Position numbers and translations under genes: made by a program
Assembly: GCF_034702125.1 (NCBI RefSeq)
Contig: NC_085873.1
Span: forward strand, 48,661,848-48,725,847
Direction: 5' to 3'
Source: Engraulis encrasicolus
Lineage: Eukaryota; Chordata; Actinopteri; Clupeiformes; Engraulidae
DNA length: 64,000 bases
Part shown: positions 1-10,776 of the stretch, in pieces
Position numbering within the stretch: the stretch's first letter is position 1
Layout: each line of letters opens with the position of its first letter
Notes under the pieces: model-generated
Told to the model about the DNA's origin: nothing
The model's input: only the letters and a program-made list of their open reading frames with translations
Database searches by the model: none

Positions 1-65
1 GCTCCTCATTTTGCAGAGTGAGTTCCTATCACTCAGTCTGCCGGAGCTGTTGGGTGGTAGCAGAG

Positions 66-245
66 CTGGACTGGTCATCTGGCATACCGGGCATTTCCCG
101 GTGGACCCTGCACCCTTGTGGGCCCCTGGACTGGTCATCTGGCATACCGGGCATTTCCCGGTGGACCCTGCACCCTTGTGGGCCCCTATTTTCAGAAAAA
201 AAAGTTTTTCTTTTTTGTAGACATCTCTGAAAATAGGGGCCCACG
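66..245. repeat. 60-bp duplication plus adjoining inverted repeat
   Basis: 66-125 and 126-185 are two identical 60-bp copies containing GGACTGGTCATCTGGCATAC. The following 186-236 is an inverted repeat (CTATTTTCAGA ... TCTGAAAATAG) around an A/T-rich loop. The 60-bp unit is related to the minisatellite at 58643-59195. Confidence 0.85.
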
Positions 246-300
246 AAGGAGCAGGGCCCACCAGTGAGTCAGTTCTGCTAGTTAGAAGGGCCCCCTTTAA

Positions 301-559
301 AGGGATATGCCACTATTTTGGGGCTTAATACAGTTAAAATCGTTGGCCAGAGTTTATAAAGGTGGTAAAGTGTCTTATTTTTCATGACACAATGCTACAC
401 GGATCCATTGAATTTCACTAACTTGGCGACATATTCCCTCTTTTAACTTGCCTTTAAGCAAGACAACGCTTAACTTGAAAAATAAGATACTTTACCACCT
501 CTATAAAGCCCAGCCAACGATTTTAACTGTATTAAGCCCCAAAATAGTGGCATACCCCT
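301..559. mobile_element. Palindromic MITE with TTAA target duplication
   Basis: TTAA at 297-300 and 560-563 flank a 259-bp element whose arms (about 90 bp each) are inverted repeats beginning AGGG(A/G)TATGCCACTATTTT. The TTAA target suits piggyBac- or Kolobok-type elements. No coding capacity. Confidence 0.85.
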
Positions 560-734
560 TTAAGCCAAAAGTGCCCGGGCCCTGTTTCTCCCCCAGTCCA
601 GGCCTGTGTGGTAGACGCTGACAGGTCAAAAAACTAAACCCAAAAATTTCACATCCATCCAAAGTCTATTTCAGGTTTGTTCAACAAAGCAAGGTCGAAT
701 TACTGAACTGGAACAAAGTTGTAAGTGTTCTGAG

Positions 735-773
735 GGATATGTGCGTGTGCGTGTGTATGTGTGTGCGCCTGTG

Positions 774-806
<33 letters not shown>

Positions 807-864
807 TTGCGTGTCTACCTGCATTTATGTATGTGCACGTGCAGTGCTCGCCTGTCTGCGTACA

Positions 865-897
<33 letters not shown>
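735..897. repeat. (TG)n with variants
   Basis: TG tracts 739-806 and 866-897. The rest of 564-1035 and 1336-1731 shows nothing I recognise. Confidence 0.95.
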
Positions 898-906
<9 letters not shown>

Positions 907-1039
907 CCGACAGTGAAGAGAGCGAAAGAGTGTTTGTTTTTGTTCTTGAAAAACTGCAATGTCTGAAATTAATTGTGAAATTGACAGACCTCGAATGAAC
1001 TCAGTCATCTCATCATCAGTGCCTTAGTATTGTAATACC

Positions 1040-1335
1040 AGTGTCTCTGTGCCACGCAGGGGGGGACCTAGTCATTTGGGGGCCCTAGGCAAAATATAAA
1101 CATGGGGCCCTCAAAAGACATTATATATATACATACAATTCTGTTTTGGTGCTGTTTTCATGTTTTGTAGGCCTATATATCTTCGATTTTACATAAATGG
1201 CAAATTAAGGTCAAGCCTACTTTTTGTGTGTTTACAGCGACTGTTGTGACAGCTTGTGCCCCTATGGAGGACAAATTTGGTCTGGGCCCTGGGCCCTTGC
1301 CTAGGTTTGCCTGATGGAAAGTCCGCCTCTGAGCC
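1040..1335. repeat. Dispersed repeat, GGGGCCCTAGGC family (copy 1)
   Basis: Shares GGGGCCCTAGGC, AAATATAAACATGGGGCCCT and TTGCCTAGGTTTGCCT with 55252-55555. It is non-coding and its class was not determined. Confidence 0.7.
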
Positions 1336-1731
1336 ACAGAGGAACAAAAGAGCTTGCGCTGCTTTTGCAACAACACTGCCTAGTGCCGCATGATCACGTT
1401 CACGTTGTAATAAAACAATAACAAACCCTATGATCCAACCACTAATAGTGCACCCGCGAGGACGAAACCTTCATGTGAAATTATACAGACATCCCACTGT
1501 TTACTGCCAAGATACAGTAAGGAGAGACCAGAACGCAGTTTAGATCCCTACATATTGGGTATGACTACATATATGCCACTACTATATACATATACATATA
1601 AGCCCAAGTGTTGCAACAGCATATTTTGTGAATGACTTTGGATGAAAAATTATCAAATGACAGCAGCATTTCTTTCTGCACATCAATTGGAAGTTTATTG
1701 TCTATTTACCCATCATAAGTCAAAGTAATGC

Positions 1732-1814
1732 ACCAGGATGGCCGAGTGGTTAAGGCGTTGGACTTAAGATCCAATGGACATATGTCCTCGTGGGTTCGAA
1801 CCCCACTCCTGGTA
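1732..1814 (+). tRNA. tRNA-Leu(UAA), copy 1
   Basis: 83 nt, folding as a type II tRNA with acceptor ACCAGGA/TCCTGGT. Box A TGGCCGAGTGG and box B GGTTCGAACCC are present. The anticodon stem TTGGA/TCCAA encloses CTTAAGA (anticodon TAA), and a long variable arm is built on GGACATATGTCC. There is no intron. First of four near-identical copies in a tandem array. Confidence 0.95.
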
Positions 1815-2116
1815 GATGTGTTAGTGGGCAATGAACAGTTACTGAAGAATAACAAGTCAGCATTTCAACAAGAACAAACTCAATCATGATGAACGAGGAG
1901 TTGATGAAGAATAACAAATTAGCGTTTCATCAAAATCAATCATGTCCAAGATTTCATGATGTAGTCCCCAGTATTGACAGCATTTCATGGTCAACCAAAC
2001 CTCAGGTGGCTTCTCAGGCATCAACTACCACCTGTTATGCACAGCCATGGCCACTACAGAGAGTTGATGTCATTTTTTCAGAAGTAGTTGTGTATAACCT
2101 GTAGGCCAGACACAAG

Positions 2117-2411
2117 GGGTGCGTTCCAATATGCGACCTTGCTTCCTCCACTTGTGCTTGTGGCCTCGCCCTGCCTCCTGGCCCCTCCTCCGTGGAGAAA
2201 ACAATAAAGTTTCCCAGCTGTCAGCCTAGCCAAAATAATTTTTGGGGGACTATTCTTCATTCATCATCCAGTTTGCAAATGAGAAAATGACTTTACAATT
2301 GCGCTTTTGCAAGATATTGAATTCATTTTCCGTTGTCAGTGACATCATCATGAGATCACAAGCAGGCAAGTGAGCAAGGGAGGAGGGAAGTCCGCATATT
2401 GGACTCCACTC
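2117..2411. mobile_element. MITE family with 3-bp target duplication, copy 1
   Basis: 295 bp, ends GGGTGCGTTCCAATATGCG and CGCATATTGGACTCCACTC, flanked by AAG. Unit 2 of the tRNA array has the uninterrupted site at about 5488. Confidence 0.85.
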
Positions 2412-2516
2412 AAGGATCTACAGTGTAGAGAATCAACTTAATACTGTGTCCAGTATTCCCTATTATAGGGGCAGATAGAACACCAACATGGCTTTATTGC
2501 CAATGTAAAGATGGGA

Positions 2517-2611
2517 TGCTCCAGGTGAGGCTCGAACTCACAACCTCGCCATTGCTCACCAGGAACTGTCTTATAAGTACCGCGCACGCTAACCGATTGC
2601 GCCACTGGAGC
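2517..2611 (-). tRNA. tRNA-Ile(UAU) with intron, copy 1 (2-nt insertion)
   Basis: Read on the minus strand it starts GCTCCAGTGGCGCAATCGG and ends CCTGGAGC plus discriminator A, with anticodon TAT followed by a ~20-nt intron, as in other vertebrate tRNA-Ile(UAU) genes. This copy has two extra bases near the end of the D arm (AGCGTGCGCGG, against AGCGCGCGG in copies 2 and 3) and one changed base near the end of the intron. It may be functionally impaired. Confidence 0.88.
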
Positions 2612-2689
2612 ACACAAAGAAAAGTGTGAGTGAACTGACTGAAACTGATCAAGAGGTGACACCAATCAGGGTGTGGTGAGAGTGGTAGG

Positions 2690-3597
2690 CCCACAGACAT
2701 CATATAAGAAAACTAGATGCGTCGTCCACGTTCCCGCCATGCAAGTCGAACGTCCGCGCATGGCAGGCATGTTAGCGCAGCCTTCTGGCTCAACCAGTTG
2801 CAGTGAGTTTTTGGTGCTGTATACTCTTCAGATGGCCATAATTCCCTCAAATTTCCATTGATTTTCGAAAGGGTCGGTTTGTTACACAGTATAAAAAATT
2901 CCAAACGAAAGTATATGTTGATACTGCATAGTGATGAATATTCACAATATTATTATATTATATTACATTATATTATTATGTGCATAGGTCTAAAATCATG
3001 TATAATATAGTTCAGTAGGCTTATTCATGTAATTAAATAGATCCCATAAACAAATGCACAACGTAATCTTTTATATTTTCAGTAAAATAACAAATAAACG
3101 TTCACTTGTAGTCTATGCTTTGGTGTTGACAGCTCCACCTTGTGTTCGATATGAGCCGTGACGCTAAAGCTATCCAGATAGAATGAACTTGTTGCGCTGT
3201 ACATCTCTCTTCCAGTACGTCATCTCTGTCGTCTTTAATTTGGTGCAATGAATATATCCATGCCGTCAACGTAATGCACAGCAATGTTTAAAATGTGTAG
3301 GCTATTTGCTGTATCTAAATTTTTGGACTAATAGGGTAAGTGGGACGCATCTCCTGGGCGTTTTACCCCAGTCTACACTTAAGTTTTAAGGAGCCCTACC
3401 ATTTATATACACGTGTCAATATTTCAGCGAAGCAACAGTATACATTTTTAAGTATCTCGACGTTTCAATTCTTCAGTTTACTTCAGGTGTAACGGAGGGT
3501 CTGTGGAGAGTTTAGGCTGCGCTAATATGGCCGACCTGTGCGGACGTGCTTGAAATACGCGATGACGTATCTAGTCTTCTTATAGGATGTCTGTGGG
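2690..3597. mobile_element. DNA transposon remnant with TAGG duplication
   Basis: 908 bp with inverted ends CCCACAGACATC ... GATGTCTGTGGG that extend through TATAAGAA and CTAGAT. Flanked by TAGG (2686-2689 and 3598-3601). Unit 2 keeps the empty site GTGGTAGGCC. No transposase frame was recognised. Confidence 0.85.
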
Positions 3598-3638
3598 TAG
3601 GCCTTTGTTGTCAAGTTTAGAGCCGGGAAGTTCTAGAC

Positions 3639-4883
3639 CAGGGATTCTTAACCATAGGGCCGCGGACCAAAGTTGGGCCACGCGCCGCACAACCTCCAGG
3701 GCCGCGGAAAACGTTCAGTTTTGCACCAGTGGGCCGCCGGGACTGCACGGACGAGTAGCGTTATTGTGCCCAAATGCTTCCGACGCATTAAGAATAGTGT
3801 GAGCCTTTTCCCAAATTCAACTCTGTCATAACGCAATGACCACACCCCACTGTTTTTTTTTGTTCAGGAGGAGTAGGAGATTCATCAAGAACAAGATGGA
3901 AACACGTTGTAGGCTATTTGGAAAAAGAGGTGTCACCAACCGCTTTCCAGCTGATATGGCGACGTCTTCTGTGTCCTAATATCCTCACGTTTTAGTAGTT
4001 AGAAATTAGGTGTTCAATGGTTACTCAAGATAATTCTAGTTACAGAATCTTTATCCCTTATACTTGTCCAAGTGTCCACACTAGTCCTTTCACACATTTT
4101 GTTTGATACTGGAAAGTTTTCCATCCGCCTGTGGCATTTCTTTTCTTTTCACATCAACAGAAAAGCGTCCTGAATTTACGATCAGCAGATTCATTACAAA
4201 TCGCAAGTCAAGAGCTGTCACGCAAACTCCGAGCTGTCAGAGAGGCATTGAAATGTGTGAATGACTCTGTCTTGCTAAACTTTGAGTGGATTTGAGGAGT
4301 GAGAATAAATGAGTGAGATTAATATAGCCTAACATAGTTCTATCCCTTGTGATAAAATACTTAATTAATTGCCTATTTATTGATAATTTACATCATAATA
4401 TAATAGGCCTATATATCATATTATATTATATTATCCCAATAATACGGGCAGTCATGGGTAAGCAGTTAGGGCGTCAGACTTGCATCCCAGAGGTTGCCGG
4501 TTCGACTCCCGACCCGCCAGGTTGGTGGGGGGAGTAATCAACCAGTGCTCTCCCCCATCTTCCTCCATGACTGAGGTACCCTGAGCAGGGTACCGTCCCA
4601 CCACACTGCTCCCCATGGGGCGCCACTGAGGGCTGCCCCCTTGCACGGGTGAGGCATACATGCAATTTCAGTGTGTGCAGTAGAGTGCTGTGTCACAATG
4701 ACTATGACTATGACAATGGGAGTTGGAGTTTCCCAATGGGCTTTCACTTTCAATATAATATAATATAATATAATATAATATAATATAATGTAATATAGGG
4801 CCTAATATAAATTAATAGGCTATGGGCCCCCGCTGTGCACTGGAAAATATGGGCCTCAACGTCAAAAAGGTTAAGAATCCCTG
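3639..4883. mobile_element. hAT-type element with nested SINE
   Basis: Ends CAGGGATTCTTAACC and GGTTAAGAATCCCTG. Flanks TTCTAGAC and TTCTAGGG, and the empty site TTCTAGGG is kept in unit 2 (about 5795). 1,245 bp, non-coding, with a SINE at 4446-4752 and (TAATA)n inside. Confidence 0.85.
4446..4752 (+). mobile_element. tRNA-derived SINE (family B), copy 1
   Basis: Starts GGGCAGTCATGGGTAAGC, with a box B-like GGTTCGACTCC near 4500, and ends GGGCTTTCACTTTCA. The head resembles a tRNA but the rest does not fold as one. Related copies are at 14763-14968 (5'-truncated) and 59904-60240. Confidence 0.85.
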
Positions 4884-5055
4884 TTCTAGGGGAAACCCTG
4901 AGAATAGTTAAGCCTGATGGGCGTTCATTCACGGGTTCAAAGGGCATTGTAACAACGGATAGACTAGTGATTACAATCGTTGCATCAGTCATGAAGCGCA
5001 GTGGCTTTTACTCTTCAATTTGAAGATTTTCTCATTGATAAAGACGTGAACAAGT

Positions 5056-5138
5056 ACCAGGATGGCCGAGTGGTTAAGGCGTTGGACTTAAGATCCAATG
5101 GACATATGTCCTCGTGGGTTCGAACCCCACTCCTGGTA
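5056..5138 (+). tRNA. tRNA-Leu(UAA), copy 2
   Basis: 83 nt and, by eye, identical to copy 1 over the mature region, with intact box A, box B and long variable arm. It is followed by the same flank as copy 1, including GGGCAATGAACAGTTACTG. Confidence 0.95.
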
Positions 5139-5286
5139 GATGTCTTAGTGGGCAATGAACAGTTACTGAAGAATAACAAGTCAGCATTTCAACAATATCA
5201 AAATCAATCATGTCCAAGATTTCATGATGTAGTCCCCAATATTGACAGCATATGATAACCTCAGGTGGGTTCTCAAGCAGGAACTA

Positions 5287-5410
5287 TATAGCCAAGTGTA
5301 GTTGTTATCCAGTTAGCAACATGGGTATGTACAAATGGGAAATTGCGTTGCAAACAACCAAGTAGCTAACATCGTTAGCAACTATGGTTTCGACAAATTC
5401 ACCCCTGATG
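5287..5410. mobile_element. Short repeat with TTAGCAACTATGGTTT (copy 1)
   Basis: About 125 bp present in unit 2 of the tRNA array but not in units 1 or 3. A related copy is at 56856-56988, with shared blocks TAGTTGTTA, AAATTGC and GATGTTAGCAACTAT. Confidence 0.65.
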
Positions 5411-5591
5411 GTTATATTCATGGCCACTACAGAGAGTTGATGTCACTTTTTCAGAAGTAGTTGTGTATAACCTGTAGGCCAGACACAAGCATCTACAGTG
5501 TAGAGAATCAACTTAATACTGTGTCCAGTATTCCCTATTATAGGGGCAGATAGAACACCAACATGGCTTTATTGCCCATCAAAAATTGGGA

Positions 5592-5684
5592 TGCTCCAGG
5601 TGAGGCTCGAACTCACAACCTCGGCATTGCTCATCAGGAACTGTGTTATAAGTACCGCGCGCTAACCGATTGCGCCACTGGAGC
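5592..5684 (-). tRNA. tRNA-Ile(UAU) with intron, copy 2
   Basis: 93 nt including a ~20-nt intron after the TAT anticodon. The D arm matches the expected vertebrate form AGCGCGCGG and the acceptor stem GCTCCAG/CTGGAGC pairs. The intron differs from copy 3 at a few positions. Confidence 0.93.
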
Positions 5685-5819
5685 ACACAAACAAAGGTGT
5701 GAGTGAACTGACTGAAGATGATCAAGAGGTGACACCAATCAGGGTGTGGTGAGAGTGGTAGGCCTTTGTTGTCAAGTTTAGAGCCGGGGAAGTTCTAGGG
5801 GGAAACCCTGAGAATAGTT

Positions 5820-6054
5820 GAAGAGTTCAGATGCAAAACCCCCTAAGTGCCTTTTCAGAAAATAATCTTAATTCATTTTTATTTAATACAAAGCTATAAA
5901 AATTGCATATTTTTTATTTTATTCATGCAATATAACTATTTATATGTATTATCAAGTACATGAATGTAAGCCAAACCAACAACGGGCTTCTCTAAAAATA
6001 TAGAAGTGCAGGTTTTCAGAAATGGAGTTCGGGGGTTTTGCATCTGAACTCTTC
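5820..6054. mobile_element. 235-bp MITE, ends GAAGAGTTCAGATGCAAAAC
   Basis: Inverted ends of about 25 bp (GAAGAGTTCAGATGCAAAAC ... GTTTTGCATCTGAACTCTTC, 20 shown) flanked by AGTT. The empty site AATAGTTAAGCCTG is kept in unit 2 at about 4905. Confidence 0.88.
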
Positions 6055-6110
6055 AGTTAGGCCTGATGGGCGTTCATTCACGGGTTCAAAGGGCATTGTA
6101 ACAACGGATA

Positions 6111-6877
6111 TAGACTAATACAAGAATCCTGATTTTTGACACCCCAAGGCATTTGAGAGACAAAGTCGGCATAAAGTGTTATTTTGTCAATTTGGGTATG
6201 ACGAATCCAAATCTGCAATATGCCGAGCTCTATCTGACCTCTGTTGACCTCTAGAGGTCATTGAACTTTGACACTGAAAGTGTACCAACTGAGGCCAATT
6301 AATCAGGTTTTAATGTAATGAATGAATTAATTTTAAGCAAAGTGATGATTTAAATTGACAAATGGATTTGTTTGGTCAATATTGGAATTCTAAACTCACG
6401 TTTACTTTAAAAAAGAAGTTGTTATTATTAGTTAGTAATTAATGGTTAGTGATTATTACTTCATTATTCAAGGTCATTAAACATGGCCTGTTGTCTTGTG
6501 CCCTTAGCTTCATTTTCAGTTTGACCTCATGTCATTGATGTCATCTAGGATATTTACATGCATGGAAACCAAAGAGTGTATGTTAGGATCCACGTGTGAT
6601 GGAAATGTCTCTCGAATTTTAAATGACCTGAACATTGAAATGGCAAAGTGTGCATGCATGCTGCAGAGCAAAAGCAGCACTGCTCCATCAAAAACAAGCC
6701 CCTTAGTTCAAGTTTAATGACCTCTTGGGGTCAACAGAGGCCAGATAGAGCTCGGCATATCGCAGATTTGAATTCTGCACACCAAAATTGACAAAGTAGG
6801 ACTATATGCCCACTTTGTCTCTCAAATGCCTTGAACTTCTTAAACAAGCCTCTTTTTGGAATTCTTGTATTAGTCTA
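6111..6877. mobile_element. 767-bp TA-target MITE with long inverted ends
   Basis: Flanked by TA. The ends TAGACTAATACAAGAAT and ATTCTTGTATTAGTCTA belong to inverted arms of roughly 150 bp or more. Unit 2 keeps the empty site CGGATAGACTAG. A TA target is typical of Tc1/mariner-type elements. No transposase frame was recognised. Confidence 0.85.
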
Positions 6878-6973
6878 TAGACTAGTGATTACAATCGTTG
6901 CATCAGTCATGAAGCGCAGTGGCTTTTTCTCTTCAATTTGAAGATTTTGTCATTTGGGATTCACTGCCAGAGC

Positions 6974-7056
6974 ACCAGGATGGCCGAGTGGTTAAGGCGT
7001 TGGACTTAAGATCCAATGGACATATGTCCTCGTGGGTTCGAACCCCACTCCTGGTA
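6974..7056 (+). tRNA. tRNA-Leu(UAA), copy 3
   Basis: 83 nt, same mature sequence as copies 1 and 2. The upstream flank matches unit 2 after removal of two transposon insertions (5820-6054 and 6111-6877). Confidence 0.95.
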
Positions 7057-7525
7057 AATATATTAGTGGGGAATGGGCAGTTACTGAAGAAAAACAAGGC
7101 AGCATTTCAACTAATCAGATTCAATCATGATGGAGATTCCATGAATGAGGAGTTAACGAAGAATAACAAATCGGCATTTCAACAATATCAAAATCAATCA
7201 TGTCCAATGATGTAGTCCCCAATATTGACAGCATTTCATGGTCAACCAAACCTCAGGTGGGTTCAAAGGCAGGAACTACAACCTGTTACCCGCAGCCCTT
7301 ATATTCATGGCCACTACAGAGAGTTGAATTCACCTTTTCAGAAGTAGTTTCCTGAATATCAAATGGCGCACTTGTGCACTTCGAGCACTATGTTTCAGTG
7401 CGTAACTAATACGCCATACACACTGAAACATGGACACTGCACAAGCGCACCATTTGGAGATTCAGGGACTGTGTACAATGATCTACAGTGCAGAGAATCA
7501 ACTTCCTACTGTGTCAGCATTCCCT

Positions 7526-7807
7526 GAGTGCGTCTTAATATGCGACCTTGCCTCCTTCACTTGCGCTTGTCTCCTCGTCCCGCCTCCTGGCCCCTCCTCC
7601 GTGGAGAAAACGATAAAGTTTCCCAGCTGTCAGCCTAGCCACAACAACTTTTGAGGGACTGTTTTTTATTCACCATCCTAATTGCAAAAGAGAAAAAGAC
7701 TCTACAATTGAGCTTTTGCAAGATATTAAAATATAATGCTGTTGTCAGTGATGTCATCATGACGAGAAGCAAGTGGAGGAGGCAAGGCCGCATATTGTGA
7801 TGCACTC
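7526..7807. mobile_element. MITE family with 3-bp target duplication, copy 2
   Basis: Same family as 2117-2411, flanked by CCT. Unit 2 keeps the empty site ATTCCCTATTATAGG near 5530. Confidence 0.83.
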
Positions 7808-7873
7808 CCTTTTATCAGGGCAGGTAGAACACCGACATGGCTTCATTGGCCTACAGTGAATCTAAAATTGGGA

Positions 7874-7966
7874 TGCTCCAGGTGAGGCTCGAACTCACAA
7901 CCTCGGCATCGCTCACCAGGAACTGTCTTATAAGTACCGCGCGCTAACCGATTGCGCCACTGGAGC
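7874..7966 (-). tRNA. tRNA-Ile(UAU) with intron, copy 3
   Basis: 93 nt with an intron after anticodon TAT. The D arm and acceptor stem are intact. The following unit flank is recognisable to about 8040. Confidence 0.93.
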
Positions 7967-8159
7967 ACACAAACAAAGATGTGAGTGAACTGACTGAAAC
8001 TAATCAAGAGGTGACAACAATCAAGTTGTGGTGAGAGTGGTAGTAGCCTGTTCCCTACCAGACCTCTGTGTACGTGTGTAGCTGTGGAGCCCCCTGGTGG
8101 CGTAACAACACACACAGAGGTTTGGGAGCATGTTTCCATTTCTCCAGTCAAAAAATAAT

Positions 8160-8340
8160 TGGAGCATTTATTGCTTCAATAACAACAAATTCCTTCAAAA
8201 ACGGTTTCTGTTGACCTTTACAGCATCAATATAGTCTATAATATGTCCTGTGACTCCTCAATGTGAGCTGCCATTGATATTGAAGCAATAAATGCTCTGA
8301 TTATTTTGTGACTGGAGAAATGGAATCCTGCTACATGCTC
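8160..8340. repeat. Inverted repeat around TTGCTTCAATA
   Basis: GGAGCATTTATTGCTTCAAT at 8161 is mirrored by ATTGAAGCAATAAATGCTC at about 8278, with CACAAAATAAT and CAGTCACAAA-like flanks. It is part of a foldback insertion in the degraded end of unit 3. Confidence 0.6.
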
Positions 8341-8529
8341 CCAGACCTAGTAGTGGAGCTCAAGAAGCTGTGGAACAGGCCGCACTAGTGCCAGGCAAAG
8401 TGGTAAGCCTTTGTTGCCAAGTTTAGCACTGGGGAAGTTCTAGGGGAAGCCCTGAGAAAAGTTAGGACTGATGGGTGTTCATTCACAGGTTTCAAGGGGC
8501 ATTATAACAACGGATAGACTAGTGATTAC

Positions 8530-10419
8530 TAGAGATGCACCGGATCCGGTTCCGGTTCCGGCAGGATAATAGGGTTTTTCACAGGATCCGGGTCCGGCAG
8601 GATCTTAAGCAGTGGATCCGGTATCCGGCATGTTACCTAAAAATCAGGGTCTGGTGCATCTCTAGCCTAGGCTTTTCAGTCAGTCTTTCACAACCCCAAT
8701 CATTGCATGGAGTGAAAGCCCTTTGGAAGCGGCCGTTGAAGGCAGTGTGGCAGTAAGCCAATGAGTCTAAAAAATAGTTTGAGCCAATGTAATAACAAGG
8801 TCGACAGGCGGACAACAGATGCGTCCCTCTATGCCAGTTCCAACTATGCCATTTTTTTCCCCCAAACGCCCCCCTGGCTTCCTCCTAACCTGTCAACGCC
8901 CCCCTGAGGATGTACTTTTTGTTTATTGGTCATATTGCCCATGGAAACTGCAAATAATATGGCAGGCAGCAAAATGGCGAGACATGGCTTTATTTTTTGC
9001 AGTTTAGGCTATAATAAGCTTATCATTCTTGGATTTGGAAAAGAACCATATGATTTCAAATGTCACATAGATCAAGTAGGCTACATTACAAATTACTAGA
9101 CATTTATTAGTATCAACCTTTAGTATCACGCCATTTCAGCGCATGTGGGAAAGAATGTAAACATCGACAAATAATAAATAAATAAAACCGTTTGGGTCAA
9201 TCATGCGCTTATGGGTTCACCCTTTAGGTGAATTATGCGCTTATTTTTCAATACCAGCTCACCGTCAAGGCACAAAGCAGTGAGCTTCCGTGCCAGAGTT
9301 AACCAAATTCACACGACTGCAAAGCAATTACGAAAGACGCGTTCTCTCCCGTGCTCTCTCTGAGCGCAACGGAAAGCACCTGTGGGGTAGCCCGCCAACG
9401 AAAGAACCTCCCTTTGTAGCCTACGAGTAACACACCGTATGTCAAATGGCCCAGCTGTCTAGCACCATGTTTCAGAGCGCAGCGCACACTGACTAGGCTA
9501 CTCACTGAAAAGGCAGAAGTAAACTCGCTGGGGATATTAAAAGGCAGCCTCCCTTTTTCGTAGGCTACACACAGACGCCTGAACCCGATTTTGTGGACTG
9601 GACAAAAGCGGAGGAAATGTGAAATGTTATGAAAGAAAAAAAAAAGTCCACGTTTAGAGGCGCTGCGGGCTGTCAACTAATTACAGTTCCATGGCGTGGA
9701 GCATTATGCAATGCAAACGCCCTCGATCCAAGCAGAAAGGAAAATGTGAATGTTATGAAAGGAGAAAAGCTAACCAAATGTTACAGGTCCCCGTTTAGAG
9801 GAAGAGCTGTATGCGCTGCGGGTCGCCTGTCAACTAATGACAGTTCCATGTCGTGGAGCGTTATGCAATGCAAACGCCCCTCTATCCGAGCACAGACATC
9901 TGTGTCAAAAACTGCCTGCCGACTTCTAAATCGTCATTTCCGCGAGTCTCTGACGAACCAAAATAAAGTTGCCTCCCATTGTCCAAACGCAAAACAATGC
10001 CGAAAATTGAATTGCCCCCTCAGTTATCTCACAATGCAATCAGTCTTGCCGGTTTGGTAACATATCATATGGCCTACGTTTTGGCTTGCATGCATTCGCT
10101 CCGGTCCAAACGTTTTGGCTTGCACGCATTCGCTCCGGTCCAAAATGCCAACTCTGCCGCCTTGTGGCCACAGGAAGGAACAATTGAAGGAATGCGTTTC
10201 AGACGGACAATTGAAGGAATGCGTTTCAGACGGACGGACGGACGGACAGACCCTCTTATAGAGATGCTGGGACGCATCTAAAAAGGGCCCACGTGTGCGA
10301 GTAGACTATGTTTCAACCCTTTTGTAGGATCCAGTATACCGTTCCGGATCCGGCAGGATCTTAAGCAGTGAATGCGGTATCCGACAGGATCCTAACAATC
10401 AGGATCCAGTGCATCTCTA
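8530..10419. mobile_element. hAT-type element, 1.9 kb, ends TAGAGATGCAC
   Basis: Flanked by a perfect 8-bp duplication GTGATTAC (8522-8529 and 10420-10427), with ends TAGAGATGCACCGG and GTGCATCTCTA and subterminal GGATCCGG repeats. An internal end-like GGTGCATCTCTA at 8652-8663 suggests a nested or composite structure. The open frames inside (for example 9299-9676) match nothing recognised. Confidence 0.82.
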
Positions 10420-10498
10420 GTGATTACAATTGTTGCATCACTCACTCATTTTACTCTTCAATTTCAAGCTTTCCTCAATGAAAATGCACTGCCAGAGC

Positions 10499-10581
10499 AC
10501 CAGGATGGCCGAGTGGTTAAGGCGTTGGACTTAAGATCCAATGGACATGTGTCCTCGTGGGTTCGAACCCCACTCCTGGTA
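10499..10581 (+). tRNA. tRNA-Leu(UAA), copy 4
   Basis: 83 nt. It differs from the others in the variable arm (GGACATGTGTCC) and keeps pairing there. No tRNA-Ile follows: the unit breaks off at 10757 and joins a bicc1 exon 12 copy. Confidence 0.95.
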
Positions 10582-10757
10582 AATGTCTTAGTGGGGAATG
10601 AGCAGTTACTGAAGAAGAATAAGTCAACATTTCAACAATGCCAGATTCAATTATGTCCAACAGTCCAAGACTTCACAATGTAGCTCCCAATATTGCCAGC
10701 ATGGTTCAAAGGCAGGAACTACGACCCGTTACCCACAGCCCATATTCATGGCCACTA

Positions 10758-10776
10758 CTCCTGCTGTTGGAAGACG
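10758..10776 (-). pseudogene. Outermost copy of the bicc1 exon 12 end
   Basis: 19 bp (CTCCTGCTGTTGGAAGACG) joined directly to the broken fourth tRNA unit. It marks the junction between the tRNA array and the exon 12 copy array. Confidence 0.7.

Larger units (their letters stand above)
1715..10757. repeat. Tandem array of tRNA-Leu/tRNA-Ile units
   Basis: Four units share the order: a flank containing GTTGTCAAGTTTAG, then AACGGATAGACTAGTGATTA, tRNA-Leu (+), tRNA-Ile (-), and a second flank ending GAGAGTGGTAGG. The fourth unit is cut after tRNA-Leu. Without the inserted transposons the Leu-to-Leu distance is about 0.9-1.2 kb. Insertions specific to single units are at 2117-2411, 2690-3597, 3639-4883, 5287-5410, 5820-6054, 6111-6877, 7526-7807 and 8530-10419. 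Confidence 0.9.

Noticed and set aside
4446..4525. Possible tRNA gene with box B GGTTCGACTCC
   Set aside because: The head belongs to a dispersed SINE (also at 59904); the acceptor and anticodon stems do not pair properly.
9299..10281. Frames of 100-143 codons in the 1.9-kb hAT-type element
   Set aside because: No transposase motif (no BED zinc finger or dimerisation region) and no similarity I recognise.
1..10700. Search for the rest of the SAM domain (IDLQTF, LKELGI and following blocks) on the minus strand
   Set aside because: No match seen by eye in any frame; the exon is probably outside the window.
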